Assembly: GCF_000956475.1 (NCBI RefSeq)
Contig: NZ_JYJB01000009.1
Location: 248,001 to 312,000 of the forward strand
Length of the DNA stretch: 64,000 nt
Reading direction: 5' to 3'
Origin: Microbacterium hydrocarbonoxydans
GTDB lineage: Bacteria; Actinomycetota; Actinomycetes; Actinomycetales; Microbacteriaceae
The notes under the pieces are model-generated. The model made no database searches. It was given only the letters and a program-made list of their open reading frames with translations, and had not been told where the DNA came from. The position numbers and the translations under genes were made by a program. Shown one piece after another: positions 17,354 through 26,073 of the stretch (its first letter is position 1; each line of letters begins with the position of its first letter).

Positions 17354-18234
17354 CCCGCTACGAGCCGGCGATCGACCTCGACGCGATCGACGCGATCGAC
17401 ATGCACGTGCACATCGAGGTCGACGGGCACGGCCACGCGTCGCTGCCCGACGACCTCGCCGATGCGGCATCGACGTACTTCGCGACCGACGGGCCGCGGC
17501 CCGATCTCGACTCGATCGCGACCTACTATCGCGAGCGGCGCATGGCCGCCGTCGTGTTCACGGTCGACGCCGAGACGCAGCTCGGCCACGCGCCTCTGTC
17601 GAGCGCCGAGATCGCGGAGGGGGCCGTGCGCAACAGCGACGTGCTGGTGCCGTTCGGCTCGGTCGACCCCCGTCGTGCCGACGCGGTCGACCGTGCCCGG
17701 CGGCTGATCGAGGACTCCGGCGTGCGCGGGTTCAAGTTCCACCCCACCGTGCAGGGCTTCGACCCGAGCGAGGAGCGGTACTACTCGCTGTACGCTGCGA
17801 TCCAGGACGCCGGCGCGGTCGCGCTCTTCCACACCGGGCAGACCGGGATCGGCGCCGGCATGCGCGGCGGGCGCGGGTTCCGGCTCGCGCTGTCGAATCC
17901 GATGCTTCTCGACGGCGTCGCGGCCGACTTCCCCGACCTGCAGATCGTCATGGCGCACCCCTCCGTGCCGTGGCAGGAGGAAGCGCTCTCGGTGGCCACG
18001 CACAAGCACAACACCTGGATCGACCTCTCCGGCTGGAGCCCGAAGTACTTCCCCGACTCGCTCGTCCGCGCCGCCAACTCCTACCTGAAGCGACGGGTGC
18101 TGTTCGGCTCCGACTTCCCGCTGCTGACGCCTGACCGCTGGCGACGTGACGTCGAGACGACCGCCCTCAAGAGCGAGATCATGCCGGGCATCCTGAAGGA
18201 CAACGCGGCGAGGCTGCTGGGGATCGGTCGCTGA
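17350..18234 (+). CDS. couO: amidohydrolase, probable hydroxyphenyl-beta-ketoacyl-CoA hydrolase
   Basis: 294 residues of the amidohydrolase-2 family (ACMSD-like). The start has DMHVHIE (residues 17-23) as metal site 1, then GFKFHPTVQGFDP, ALFHTGQTG, MAHPSVPWQEEAL and FGSDFPLLTPDRW with the catalytic Asp. In the non-thiolytic hydroxycinnamate pathway (CouO of Rhodococcus, PhdB of Corynebacterium) such a protein cleaves the beta-ketoacyl-CoA to 4-hydroxybenzoate and acetyl-CoA. No thiolase is encoded here, which supports that role. The start overlaps the SDR stop (ATGA). Confidence 0.75.
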   Translation: MTRYEPAIDLDAIDAIDMHVHIEVDGHGHASLPDDLADAASTYFATDGPRPDLDSIATYYRERRMAAVVFTVDAETQLGHAPLSSAEIAEGAVRNSDVLVPFGSVDPRRADAVDRARRLIEDSGVRGFKFHPTVQGFDPSEERYYSLYAAIQDAGAVALFHTGQTGIGAGMRGGRGFRLALSNPMLLDGVAADFPDLQIVMAHPSVPWQEEALSVATHKHNTWIDLSGWSPKYFPDSLVRAANSYLKRRVLFGSDFPLLTPDRWRRDVETTALKSEIMPGILKDNAARLLGIGR

Positions 18235-18237
18235 GCC

Positions 18238-19446
18238 ATGTCTGCGATCGAGAGGGATGCCGCGATCGGCATCGACCCGTACGGGTTCGCCTCGGCGCAC
18301 CTCAGCGCGCCGGCGCACGCCGCGCTGGTGACCCTGCGGGACACGCTCGAGCGCAGCATCCGTCCGCTCATGTCCGACGCGTGGGAACGGGCGATCATGC
18401 CCGACGCCGTGCGGGAGGTGCTGATCCCCCTCGAGCTGATGCAGCCGGCCGGGGTGTCCGACGACGAGGCCTCGAGCAGCATGTTCTCGGGGTTCCGGAA
18501 CTACGTGCTCGCGCGCACCGACGTCTCGGTGGCGACGCTGTACAACGCGCAGTCAGGGCTGTTCCGCACCACGATTCGTCAGGGCGGCTCACCTGCGCAG
18601 GTGGCGGAGCTCGACCGACGGGTGCGCTCGTTCTCGCTCACGGGCGCGTTCGCCCTGACCGAGCCCGACCACGGCTCCGATATCGCCGGCGGCATGGCCA
18701 CGACCGCGCGGCTCACGGACGGGGGAGAGAGCGGCAGCCCGACCTGGATCCTCGACGGCGCGAAGCGGTGGATCGGCGCCGCGGGGTCGGCGGATGTCAT
18801 CGCGGTGTTCGCCCGCTCGGTCCATGACGGGCACGTGAAGGCATTCCTGGTGCCGCGGGATGCGCCGGGACTGCACATCGAGCCGCTGCAGGGCAAGGTG
18901 TCGCTGCGGCCGATGCAGAATGCCGTGCTCACCTTCGACGGCGTGCAGGTCGCCGAATCCTCCCGTCTGCACAACGTGAACGGCTGGCGAGACGTCAGCC
19001 GCATCCTGCGCGCCATGCGCTCCGATGTCGCGTGGATCGCGACCGGCCTGCAGGCGGGCGCGCTCGACGCAGCCCTGCGCTACGTCACCGAGCGCGAGCA
19101 GTTCGGCAGACCCATCGGGGGCTTCCAGCTCGTGCAGGAGAAGCTGGCGCGCATCCTCGGCAACCTCACCGCCTCGCTCGGCATGGTCGTCCAGCTGTCG
19201 GCCCATCAGGACGCCGGGCATCTGGTCGACCACGACTCCGCCCTGGCGAAGATGCAGACAGCGCGGATGGCACGCGAGAGCGTGGCCCTCGCCCGCGAGG
19301 TCGCCGGTGGCAACGGCATCCTGCTCGAGCACGACGTGGCGCGCTTCTTCGCCGACGCCGAAGCGGTGTATTCGTACGAAGGCACCCACGAGATCACCTC
19401 CCTGATCGTCGGACGCGCTCTCACGGGCGCATCGGCGTTCGTCTGA
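18238..19446 (+). CDS. acyl-CoA dehydrogenase
   Basis: 402 residues, FAD acyl-CoA dehydrogenase. Flavin-binding FALTEPDHGSDIAGG (about residues 140-154), the catalytic Glu in YEGTHEI (Glu381), and REQFGRPIGGFQLVQEKLA typical of the C-terminal helical domain. In this operon it probably oxidises dihydrocinnamoyl-type (phenylpropionyl) CoA to the cinnamoyl-CoA, as proposed for PhdC. This would let saturated phenylpropanoids enter the pathway. It starts 3 bp after the amidohydrolase. Confidence 0.87.
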   Translation: MSAIERDAAIGIDPYGFASAHLSAPAHAALVTLRDTLERSIRPLMSDAWERAIMPDAVREVLIPLELMQPAGVSDDEASSSMFSGFRNYVLARTDVSVATLYNAQSGLFRTTIRQGGSPAQVAELDRRVRSFSLTGAFALTEPDHGSDIAGGMATTARLTDGGESGSPTWILDGAKRWIGAAGSADVIAVFARSVHDGHVKAFLVPRDAPGLHIEPLQGKVSLRPMQNAVLTFDGVQVAESSRLHNVNGWRDVSRILRAMRSDVAWIATGLQAGALDAALRYVTEREQFGRPIGGFQLVQEKLARILGNLTASLGMVVQLSAHQDAGHLVDHDSALAKMQTARMARESVALAREVAGGNGILLEHDVARFFADAEAVYSYEGTHEITSLIVGRALTGASAFV

Positions 19447-19466
19447 CCCTCACGAAAGGAACACCC

Positions 19467-19922
19467 ATGACCACCACCACCGTCGCCTACGCCGACGTCG
19501 CCGGCCTCGCAGGCACCGACCTCGGATACTCGGAATGGCTCGAAGTGACGCAGGACCGCGTCGACACCTTCGCCGATGCGACCGACGACCACCAGTGGAT
19601 CCATGTCGACCCCGTGAGGGCGGCCGATGGCCCGTTCGGCGCGCCGATCGCGCACGGGTTCCTGAGCCTGTCGCTCGCCGTGAAGTTCTGGTCCGAGCTG
19701 CTCGAGGTCGACGGGGTCACCACGAAGGTCAACTACGGGCTCGACAAGGTGCGCTTCATCTCGCCGGTGAAGGTCGGCTCGCGCGTGCGCATGAACGCCG
19801 TGATCGCCGAGGTGACCGAGGTGGCCGGCGGGTACCAGCTCGCTGTCGATCAGACGATCGAGATCGACGGCGGCGCCAAGCCCGCGGTCGTCGCCCGTGG
19901 GCTGTACCGCTTCTACGCGTAA
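19467..19922 (+). CDS. couM: MaoC-like enoyl-CoA hydratase
   Basis: 151 residues, single hot-dog domain. It carries the hydratase-2 motif with catalytic Asp and His in DDHQWIHVDPVRAADGPFGAPIAHGFLSLSL (residues 38-69). It probably adds water to hydroxycinnamoyl-CoA to give 3-hydroxy-3-arylpropionyl-CoA. AAAGGA precedes ATG 19467. It sits between the acyl-CoA dehydrogenase and the CoA ligase in one operon; the couM name is by analogy with the Rhodococcus cou cluster. Confidence 0.85.
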   Translation: MTTTTVAYADVAGLAGTDLGYSEWLEVTQDRVDTFADATDDHQWIHVDPVRAADGPFGAPIAHGFLSLSLAVKFWSELLEVDGVTTKVNYGLDKVRFISPVKVGSRVRMNAVIAEVTEVAGGYQLAVDQTIEIDGGAKPAVVARGLYRFYA

Positions 19923-19990
19923 TCCGCCGCGCGGAGCCGGTGCTCCAGCGCACTCGCAACCGTCAGCATCCTCGACGAAGAGAGATCGAC

Positions 19991-21511
19991 ATGCTCCCTC
20001 AGGGAATCGGCACCTGGCTGGCCAAGCGCCGCCTGAAGTCGCCTGACAAGACCGCCGTGATCTTCGGCCACGACGAGATCACCTACCGCGAGTTCGCCGA
20101 CGCCGCGGACCGCGTCGCCGCGGTGCTGTGGCAGCGCGGCATCCGCCAAGGCGACGCCGTCGCGTATATCGGTGAGAACAGCCCGCCGTTCCTTCAGGTG
20201 ATGTTCGGGGCGGCTCAGCTCGGCGCCGTGTTCGTGCCGGTGAACACGCGGCTGGCTGCGCCCGAGATCAGGCACATCCTGGTCGACTCGGGCGCGCGCG
20301 CGGTCGTCCTCGACCCGGAGTTCCTGGACCGGGCGATGGACGGCGTCGAGGCCGGTCACATCGCCCACGTGATCGTCACCGGAGACGGGATCAGCGGGCA
20401 TCCGGGGCTGGCGCGGCAGATGGCGGAGGCCGACGGCGAGCACGACGGGACAGAGGTGCCGATGGACGCCCCGGCCGCGATCGTCTACACCTCGGGCACG
20501 ACCGGCCGACCGAAGGGGGCCGTGCTCACGCACCAGAACCTGACCTGGGTCGCACTCAACTGCATCATCGACTACGACGTGGTCTCGACCGACCGGTCGC
20601 TCATGATCTCGCCGCTGTTCCACGTCGCATCGCTCGGAATGGGTGCGCTTCCGGTGATCCTCAAGGGCGCCACTCTCGTGCTCGAGAACGGGTTCGAGGC
20701 CGGACGCGCGCTGCAGCTGATCCAGCGTCATCGCATCACGATGCTCTCGGGCGTCCCGACCACCTACCAGATGATGGCCGACCACCCCGAGTGGTCCTCG
20801 ACCGACCTGTCGACCCTGCAGAAGCTCACGTGCGGCGGATCGGCCGTCCCGACCCGCATCCTGAACGCCTTCGAGGAGCGCGGCCTCTCCTTCTCCCAGG
20901 GCTACGGGATGACCGAGACGTCGCCGGGGGCGACCTCGCTCTCACCCGAGATGACCCGTGCCAAGCAGGGCAGCGTCGGGCTGGCGCACTTCTTCACCGA
21001 GGTGCGCATCGCCGACGAGCACGGGGTCGCCGTGCCGCAGGGGACCATCGGGGAGATCGAGATCTCGGGCCCCAACGTCTTCGCCGGTTATCACGGCCTT
21101 GCCGACGCGACCGCGGAGGCCTTCACCGCAGACGGCTGGTTCCGATCGGGCGATCTCGGCTACCTCGACGCCGACGGCTACCTCTTCATCGCCGATCGAC
21201 TGAAGGACATGATCATCTCCGGCGGTGAGAACATCTATCCGGCCGAAGTCGAGAACCTCATCAGCGACCTGGAGGGCGTGTCGGGCGTCGCCGTGATCGG
21301 GGTGCCGGACGAGCGCTGGGGCGAGGTGCCCTGGGCGGTCGTCACACTGCGAGACGGTGCCGACGTCGACACGGAGCGCGTCCGCGCGCACCTCGACGGA
21401 GTGCTGGCGCGCTACAAGCTGCCCAAGAACGTGGTCGTGATCGAAGACCTGCCCCGCACGGCCTCGGGCAAGATCCGCAAGGCCGAGCTGCGAGCGAGGT
21501 TCACCTCGTGA
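19991..21511 (+). CDS. couL: acyl-CoA synthetase, probable hydroxycinnamate-CoA ligase
   Basis: 506 residues, ANL superfamily. The P-loop YTSGTTGRPKG is at residues 166-176. GYGMTETSPGA, WFRSGDLGYLDADGYLFIADRLKDMIISGGENIYPAEVE (core A5-A8 motifs) and PRTASGKIRK with the catalytic Lys near the C-terminus are all present. It activates the aromatic acid with ATP and CoA, the entry step of this operon. A 68-bp gap separates it from the MaoC gene. p-Coumarate, ferulate and related acids are the likely substrates from context. Confidence 0.85.
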   Translation: MLPQGIGTWLAKRRLKSPDKTAVIFGHDEITYREFADAADRVAAVLWQRGIRQGDAVAYIGENSPPFLQVMFGAAQLGAVFVPVNTRLAAPEIRHILVDSGARAVVLDPEFLDRAMDGVEAGHIAHVIVTGDGISGHPGLARQMAEADGEHDGTEVPMDAPAAIVYTSGTTGRPKGAVLTHQNLTWVALNCIIDYDVVSTDRSLMISPLFHVASLGMGALPVILKGATLVLENGFEAGRALQLIQRHRITMLSGVPTTYQMMADHPEWSSTDLSTLQKLTCGGSAVPTRILNAFEERGLSFSQGYGMTETSPGATSLSPEMTRAKQGSVGLAHFFTEVRIADEHGVAVPQGTIGEIEISGPNVFAGYHGLADATAEAFTADGWFRSGDLGYLDADGYLFIADRLKDMIISGGENIYPAEVENLISDLEGVSGVAVIGVPDERWGEVPWAVVTLRDGADVDTERVRAHLDGVLARYKLPKNVVVIEDLPRTASGKIRKAELRARFTS

Positions 21512-21551
21512 CACTCGCGCACAGCAACGTGCGGATGCTCGACTGATACGA

Positions 21552-21586
21552 CGATCGGCCGGCCCGGAGAGGGGGCCGGCCGATCG
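21552..21586. terminator. strong hairpin terminator between convergent genes
   Basis: A perfect 14-bp stem (CGATCGGCCGGCCC with GGGCCGGCCGATCG) and a 7-base loop lie 40 bp after the CoA-ligase stop and 17 bp before the end of the convergent PaaX-type gene. It probably works in both directions. Confidence 0.75.
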
Positions 21587-21603
21587 CTGTGACGTGCGGA
21601 TGC

Positions 21604-22419
21604 TCAGACCCGCGCCGCCTTCGTGCGCGGCGCGACCAGCGAGGCGAATTCGGCCGCCGCGGCGGCCTCGGTCTCCGTGCGCACACGGTGGTACAGGGCA
21701 TACGAGTCGCCCGCAGGCCAGTTGCTCTCCATGAATGCTGCTGGCAGTCTCGGATCGGCGCGCAGCAGGGCGAGCCAGTCGGTCACCAGCATCACGCGCC
21801 GTGCCAGCACGCTGGTGACCGCCTGAGGGGTCCGCCATTCGTGGATGAAGCTCTCGTGCGCCTCGCGGATGGCGGCGATGTCCCACGCGGCGCGCACGCT
21901 CTCCGCGATCGAGAAGCCCGGCAGCTCCCTCGCATGGAACGCGGTGACCGCACCCGTCGGCAGATCGTCCCGCAAGGGCGCGAGCGAGGCGTCCAGGTCG
22001 ACCTCGCCGGGGGCGAGCCACAGGCCATCGCGAATGGGAGCGAATCCGTCCCAGGTCAGCGCGGCTCGCAGGCGATGGCGCAGCTGCCGCTGCTCTTCGG
22101 GTATCGAGAACGTGACCAGAGTCCACCCCTCACCCGGCGCGTCGAACGGGTGAGGTCCGCGCACGCGGTCGGTCGCCTCGCGCAGCACGGCCGTCCCGTG
22201 GCCGGTCAGGGAGAACAGAATCTCGCGACCGCTGCGCTCTCGATCAAGGAAGTCCGACTGCACCAGCCGATCGAGCGTCGCTCGCGTGGCCGGGGCCGCG
22301 ATCCCGGCGCCCTCGAGCACGGTGATGAGCGCCGACGCGCGGATCGGCTCGTCATGCGCATCGACGACGTACTCGCCGAGGAACGCGAGCAGCAGTTGCT
22401 TCGGCTGCCTGCCGGACAT
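21604..22419 (-). CDS. PaaX-family transcriptional regulator
   Basis: 271 residues. The N-terminal winged helix (LLLAFLGEYVVDAHDEPIRASALITVLEGAGIAAPATRATLDRLVQSDFLDRERSGRE) matches PaaX repressors, followed by the PaaX central domain (GWTLVTFSIPEEQRQLRHRLRAALTWDGFAPIRDGLWLAPG) and a C-terminal helical part. PaaX proteins respond to aryl-CoA thioesters such as phenylacetyl-CoA. It lies 35 bp downstream of an ABC importer operon and is convergent to the CoA ligase. It could regulate the importer or the hydroxycinnamate genes. It is not accompanied by paa genes. Confidence 0.85.
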   Translation of the reverse strand: MSGRQPKQLLLAFLGEYVVDAHDEPIRASALITVLEGAGIAAPATRATLDRLVQSDFLDRERSGREILFSLTGHGTAVLREATDRVRGPHPFDAPGEGWTLVTFSIPEEQRQLRHRLRAALTWDGFAPIRDGLWLAPGEVDLDASLAPLRDDLPTGAVTAFHARELPGFSIAESVRAAWDIAAIREAHESFIHEWRTPQAVTSVLARRVMLVTDWLALLRADPRLPAAFMESNWPAGDSYALYHRVRTETEAAAAAEFASLVAPRTKAARV

Positions 22420-22454
22420 GCTGTTCTCCCTCTCCGCCTGCCGCGCCGCCGAAG

Positions 22455-23273
22455 TCAGGCGGCGGGCCGCACCGCCTCGCCGCGCTTGGCTCGCTGGATC
22501 TGCTCGTACACGTGCGTGCGCAGCTCGGTGAACCGAGGCAGCGCCCGTGTCGTGATCTGGTCGCGTTCCGGGGCGAGGTCGATCGCGAGATCCTCCTGCA
22601 CCCAGGTCGGCGACTTCGACAGCACGACGACGCGTTCACCAAGATAGACGGACTCGTCGATGTCATGCGTGACGAAGAGGATCGACATGCCGCGCTCGCG
22701 GTGAAGCGCGCGCACAAGGTCTTCCAGATCAGCTCTGGTCTGAGCATCCACCGCGGCGAAGGGCTCGTCCATGATCAGCACCTCCGGCTGGTACGCCACT
22801 GCACGTGCGATCGCGACGCGCTGCTGCATTCCCCCGGAGAGCTGCCAGGGGTAGCTCGCGGTCGCATGGTCGAGCCCGACCGCGGCCAGAGCATCGTCCA
22901 CGAGCCGGGTGCGCTCTGACGCCGAGAGCTTCTTGTGCTTCAGCGGGAGCTCGACGTTGCCGCGCACCGTGAGCCACGGATACAGACTCCTCCCGTACTC
23001 CTGGAAGACCAGCGCCATGCTCGGCGGCGGGCCTGTGACCGCCCTGCCGTCGAGTGCTATCGCCCCTGAGGTGGGACGCAGCAGGCCCGCGATGCACTTC
23101 AGCAGGGTCGTCTTTCCGCAACCGGACGGCCCGACGATGCACACCAGCTCGCCCGAGGTCATCGAGAAGCTGATGTCGCCGATCGCCTCGACCGTTCCCG
23201 TCGACGACTCGTACACCTTGCGCAGGTGCTCGACGTTCAGCAGCGGACGACCCTTCGAAAGCGTGTCAGGCAC
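22455..23273 (-). CDS. ABC transporter ATP-binding protein, taurine/nitrate type
   Basis: 272 residues. Walker A GPSGCGKTT (residues 49-57), Q-loop VFQEYGRSLYPWLTV, signature LSGGMQQR, Walker B VLIMDEPFAAVD and H-loop THDIDES are all intact. The Q-loop and length match the SsuB/TauB/NrtD group. It powers the importer whose two permeases and binding protein lie immediately upstream; its start overlaps the first permease stop by 8 bp. Confidence 0.9.
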   Translation of the reverse strand: MPDTLSKGRPLLNVEHLRKVYESSTGTVEAIGDISFSMTSGELVCIVGPSGCGKTTLLKCIAGLLRPTSGAIALDGRAVTGPPPSMALVFQEYGRSLYPWLTVRGNVELPLKHKKLSASERTRLVDDALAAVGLDHATASYPWQLSGGMQQRVAIARAVAYQPEVLIMDEPFAAVDAQTRADLEDLVRALHRERGMSILFVTHDIDESVYLGERVVVLSKSPTWVQEDLAIDLAPERDQITTRALPRFTELRTHVYEQIQRAKRGEAVRPAA

Positions 23274-24090
23274 GCTCCACCTCCTTGATTCCGTGGTACC
23301 AGCGGAGCACCCGACGCTCGATCAGGCCGAACACGGACGCGAGCAGGACGCCGACGAGTCCGAGCAGCACGATGCCGCTCCACATCTCTGCGATCAGGTA
23401 GTTGCGCTGGAAATAGACGATCTGAAAACCGAGCCCGGACGAGGTGCTGAACATCTCCGAGATGACCATGAGGATGAGCGCCACAGACAGGCACTGCCTG
23501 ACGCCGGCCATGATGCGGGGGCTCGCGGCCGGCAGTACGAGATACCGCAGACGCTCGCCGCGAGTCAGCGCGTAGGAGCGCGCCGTCTCGGTCATCACGG
23601 AGTCGGTGGCGCGGACGCCTTCGATCGTGTTGAGCAGCACCGGCCAGATCGACCCCGCGACGATCACGATCACCCGCGTGCTGTCTGCGGGCCCGAACAG
23701 TATGAGCATGACCGGCACCAGCACAGGTGGCGGGATCGCGCGAAAGAACTCCAGCGTCGGCTCGAGCAGCTCCCGCAGCCACCGCGTGAGTCCGATCAGC
23801 GTCCCGGCGATGATGCCGATCGTCACCGACAGCAGGATGCCGGCGGTGAGCCGGCCGAGGCTGGGCAGCACCTCGGTGACGAAGGCGGTTCCCAGCCAGG
23901 TCCGAGCGAACGCGTCGAGGATCTTGAGAGGCGGCGGGAAGAACGCGGCAGGGGCGATCGAGGACGAGACGCCCCAGACGACGAGAAGGACGACCGGCAG
24001 GCCGATGGTGAAGCCGAAGCCCGCGAGCGCATTCGACCAGCGCCTCGTTCGCGGCCGGGGTACGACGACGGTGCTCGTGTAGAGGCTCAC
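23266..24090 (-). CDS. ABC transporter permease, taurine/nitrate type
   Basis: 274 residues with about six membrane segments. The EAA loop in the form ETARSYALTRGERLRYLVLPAASPRIMAGVRQCLSVALILM lies near residues 150-190. I start it at GTG 24090, which overlaps the upstream permease stop (GTGA) and has GGAGGAGG just upstream. It pairs with the second permease gene to form a heterodimeric channel. Confidence 0.88.
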   Translation of the reverse strand: MSLYTSTVVVPRPRTRRWSNALAGFGFTIGLPVVLLVVWGVSSSIAPAAFFPPPLKILDAFARTWLGTAFVTEVLPSLGRLTAGILLSVTIGIIAGTLIGLTRWLRELLEPTLEFFRAIPPPVLVPVMLILFGPADSTRVIVIVAGSIWPVLLNTIEGVRATDSVMTETARSYALTRGERLRYLVLPAASPRIMAGVRQCLSVALILMVISEMFSTSSGLGFQIVYFQRNYLIAEMWSGIVLLGLVGVLLASVFGLIERRVLRWYHGIKEVERA

Positions 24091-24917
24091 AGAACCTCCT
24101 CCCCTCGCACGGACTGATGCCACGACAGCGCGTGGCGCTCGATGAATCGGAAGATCAGGTTCACGGTGAGGCCGAGCAGCCCGGCCACCACGACGTACGC
24201 GTACACCGTGGTCCAGTCGCCCGCAGTCTGCGCGAACACGATCTCGCGCCCGATGCCGGGGATACCGATCACGAGTTCAGCCGTGATGGCGAGGATCAGA
24301 GCGACTGCGGCGCCGAGCCGCAGCCCGGTCATGATGTACGGCAGTGCCGTCGGCAGCACCAGGTAACGGAAGCGCTCTGCACGGGAGAGCCCGAAGCTCT
24401 TCGCCGTGTCGCGGGCGACGGAGTCGACGTCGGCGACCCCGTAGAGCACCTGCACGAACACCTGCCAGAAGGTCGCGTAGACGATGATGAGCAGCGCGGC
24501 CTGCAGCTGCAGGCCGAACACCAGGATCGCGAGCGGGATCAGCGCCACAGAGGGGATGGGGCGCAGGAACTCCACCGTGGTGTGGGTCGCTCTGCGCAGG
24601 AAGGGCACGAGGCCGATGAGCGCACCGGCCACGACCGCCAGCAGCGTCGCGATGAGCAGCCCGAGCCCCCACGCCGTCAGGGTGCGACCGACGTTGCGCC
24701 AGAACTCGAGATCTCGGACCTCGGTCAGGATCTGGCCGAGCACGTCGCTCGCATACGGAAGGAAGCGGGGGCTGACGACGCCGAGCGCCGGAATCAGCTG
24801 CCAGGTGACCAGGAAGCCGACGAGGCCGAGTGCGCCCAGCAGAACCTTGCGCGCACTCCGCGGGGAGCGTCGAGTGCGAACGGGTGCGGTGCCCGTGACG
24901 GCGAGTGCGGATTCCAC
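24087..24917 (-). CDS. ABC transporter permease, taurine/nitrate type
   Basis: 276 residues, about six membrane helices after a basic N-terminus (RTRRSPRSARK). EAA loop DTAKSFGLSRAERFRYLVLPTALPYIMTGLRLGAAVALILA is near residues 165-205. It lies 6 bp after the binding-protein gene and is coupled to the next permease. The two permeases are paralogous, a normal arrangement for phthalate-, taurine- or pyrimidine-type importers. Confidence 0.88.
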   Translation of the reverse strand: MESALAVTGTAPVRTRRSPRSARKVLLGALGLVGFLVTWQLIPALGVVSPRFLPYASDVLGQILTEVRDLEFWRNVGRTLTAWGLGLLIATLLAVVAGALIGLVPFLRRATHTTVEFLRPIPSVALIPLAILVFGLQLQAALLIIVYATFWQVFVQVLYGVADVDSVARDTAKSFGLSRAERFRYLVLPTALPYIMTGLRLGAAVALILAITAELVIGIPGIGREIVFAQTAGDWTTVYAYVVVAGLLGLTVNLIFRFIERHALSWHQSVRGEEVL

Positions 24918-24923
24918 CGGGCG

Positions 24924-25907
24924 TCAGGGGATCTGGACGAGGCGATCGAAGTCGGGCGCCTTCTCGAGGACTCCGTACCCGACCGCGAGGTCTGCCAGCT
25001 CTTTCAGGTTGGCGACGTCGAGGTCGGCGGTGAACACCGGGAGCGTGATGCCGGCAGCGACGTCCTCTGGCACGCCCATGTTCTCGACGATCGCCGCGCG
25101 AACGGCGTCCTCGTTGCCGGACGCCCAGTCGAGGGCCTCGCTCATGGCCGCGGAGAAGTCTGTCACGAGTTCAGGATCGGAGTCGATGAGCTTCTGCGTC
25201 GTGATGGTCGTCAGGAGATCGAGCCCCGGGATCGCGGCCTGATACGGGAACACCACGATGTTGCCGCCGCCTGCTTCGATCTGCGACATGAACGGGTCCG
25301 GTACCCAGCCGGCGTCGATGTTGCCGGCCTCGAGCTGGGCCTGCACGTCGGGGAAGGCCACCTCGACGAACTGAATCGTCGACGGGTCGCCTCCGGCATC
25401 CTCGACCGCCTTCATGATGGTGACGTCGCCGGCGGCGCCCAGGCTGTTCACCGACACCCTCTTGCCGGCGAGGTCGGCGGGGTCAGTGATCCCGGAGTCC
25501 GGCAGGGAGACGACCGCGTTCACGTCGCGACCGGTCGGTTGAGCGCTCGCGTAGTCGCCGATGATCGCGACGCCGAGATCCTGCAGGTCGGCGCGGAACG
25601 GGCCGAATGGCTGACCGATCGCGAACTGGATGTCGCCGCTGAGAAGCGCGGGGATCGCCTGGGCGCCACCCTGCGCCGGCACGACCTCGACCGCGATGCC
25701 GTGCTTCTCGAAGATGCCTTCGTCGATCGCGGCCCATAGGGCGCCGGTCTCGGCGATAGGAAGCGCGGCGACGCGCACCGTGCGCATGTCATCCGAGCTG
25801 CTGCCGTCGCTCGGTGCGCTCGACGGCCCCGCAGCGGAATCGGTGCAGCCGGCGAGTGCGAGAACCGCGGCAGCGGCGAGCGCGACGGCGGAAAGTGCTT
25901 TCTTCAT
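24924..25907 (-). CDS. ABC substrate-binding lipoprotein (SsuA/NMT1 type)
   Basis: 327 residues. Signal peptide with lipobox LALAGC at about residues 16-21, then a Ser/Asp-rich linker and a type 2 binding domain (VRVAALPIAETGALWAAIDEGIFEKHGIAVEVVPAQGGAQAIPALLSGDIQFAIGQ). ATG 25907 is chosen because it begins a normal MKK signal sequence and has a purine-rich ribosome site. First gene of the importer operon. Such proteins bind small organic acids; its place next to the vanillate genes suggests an aromatic acid, but the ligand is not shown. Confidence 0.87.
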   Translation of the reverse strand: MKKALSAVALAAAAVLALAGCTDSAAGPSSAPSDGSSSDDMRTVRVAALPIAETGALWAAIDEGIFEKHGIAVEVVPAQGGAQAIPALLSGDIQFAIGQPFGPFRADLQDLGVAIIGDYASAQPTGRDVNAVVSLPDSGITDPADLAGKRVSVNSLGAAGDVTIMKAVEDAGGDPSTIQFVEVAFPDVQAQLEAGNIDAGWVPDPFMSQIEAGGGNIVVFPYQAAIPGLDLLTTITTQKLIDSDPELVTDFSAAMSEALDWASGNEDAVRAAIVENMGVPEDVAAGITLPVFTADLDVANLKELADLAVGYGVLEKAPDFDRLVQIP

Positions 25908-26031
25908 TGAAGGACCTCTCGTTTGCTCGTGTCGGTATGCCGGCACGCCGACGGGCGCCTGTGGCCGCCGCTGCGGGAGCTGCGCACCTCGCTGTGCTGA
26001 CACAGTCATCGTGCGCCACGAGAGAGTTATT

Positions 26032-26058
26032 TGTCAATGTTTTTGTGACGCTCGTCAC
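26032..26058. promoter_or_regulatory. promoter region of ABC importer with palindromic operator
   Basis: On the minus strand a TTGACA -35 box (26032-26037) lies next to the perfect inverted repeat GTGACG-CT-CGTCAC (26045-26058), which is directly upstream. A matching -10 is weak. The palindrome is the best operator candidate for the importer operon. The binding regulator is unknown (PaaX-like or PadR neighbours are candidates). Confidence 0.5.
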
Positions 26059-26073
26059 GTGTTCATTGAATAT

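Noticed and set aside
21604..22419. Part of a phenylacetate (paa) catabolic cluster
   Set aside because: A PaaX-type regulator is present, but no paa structural genes occur in the window.
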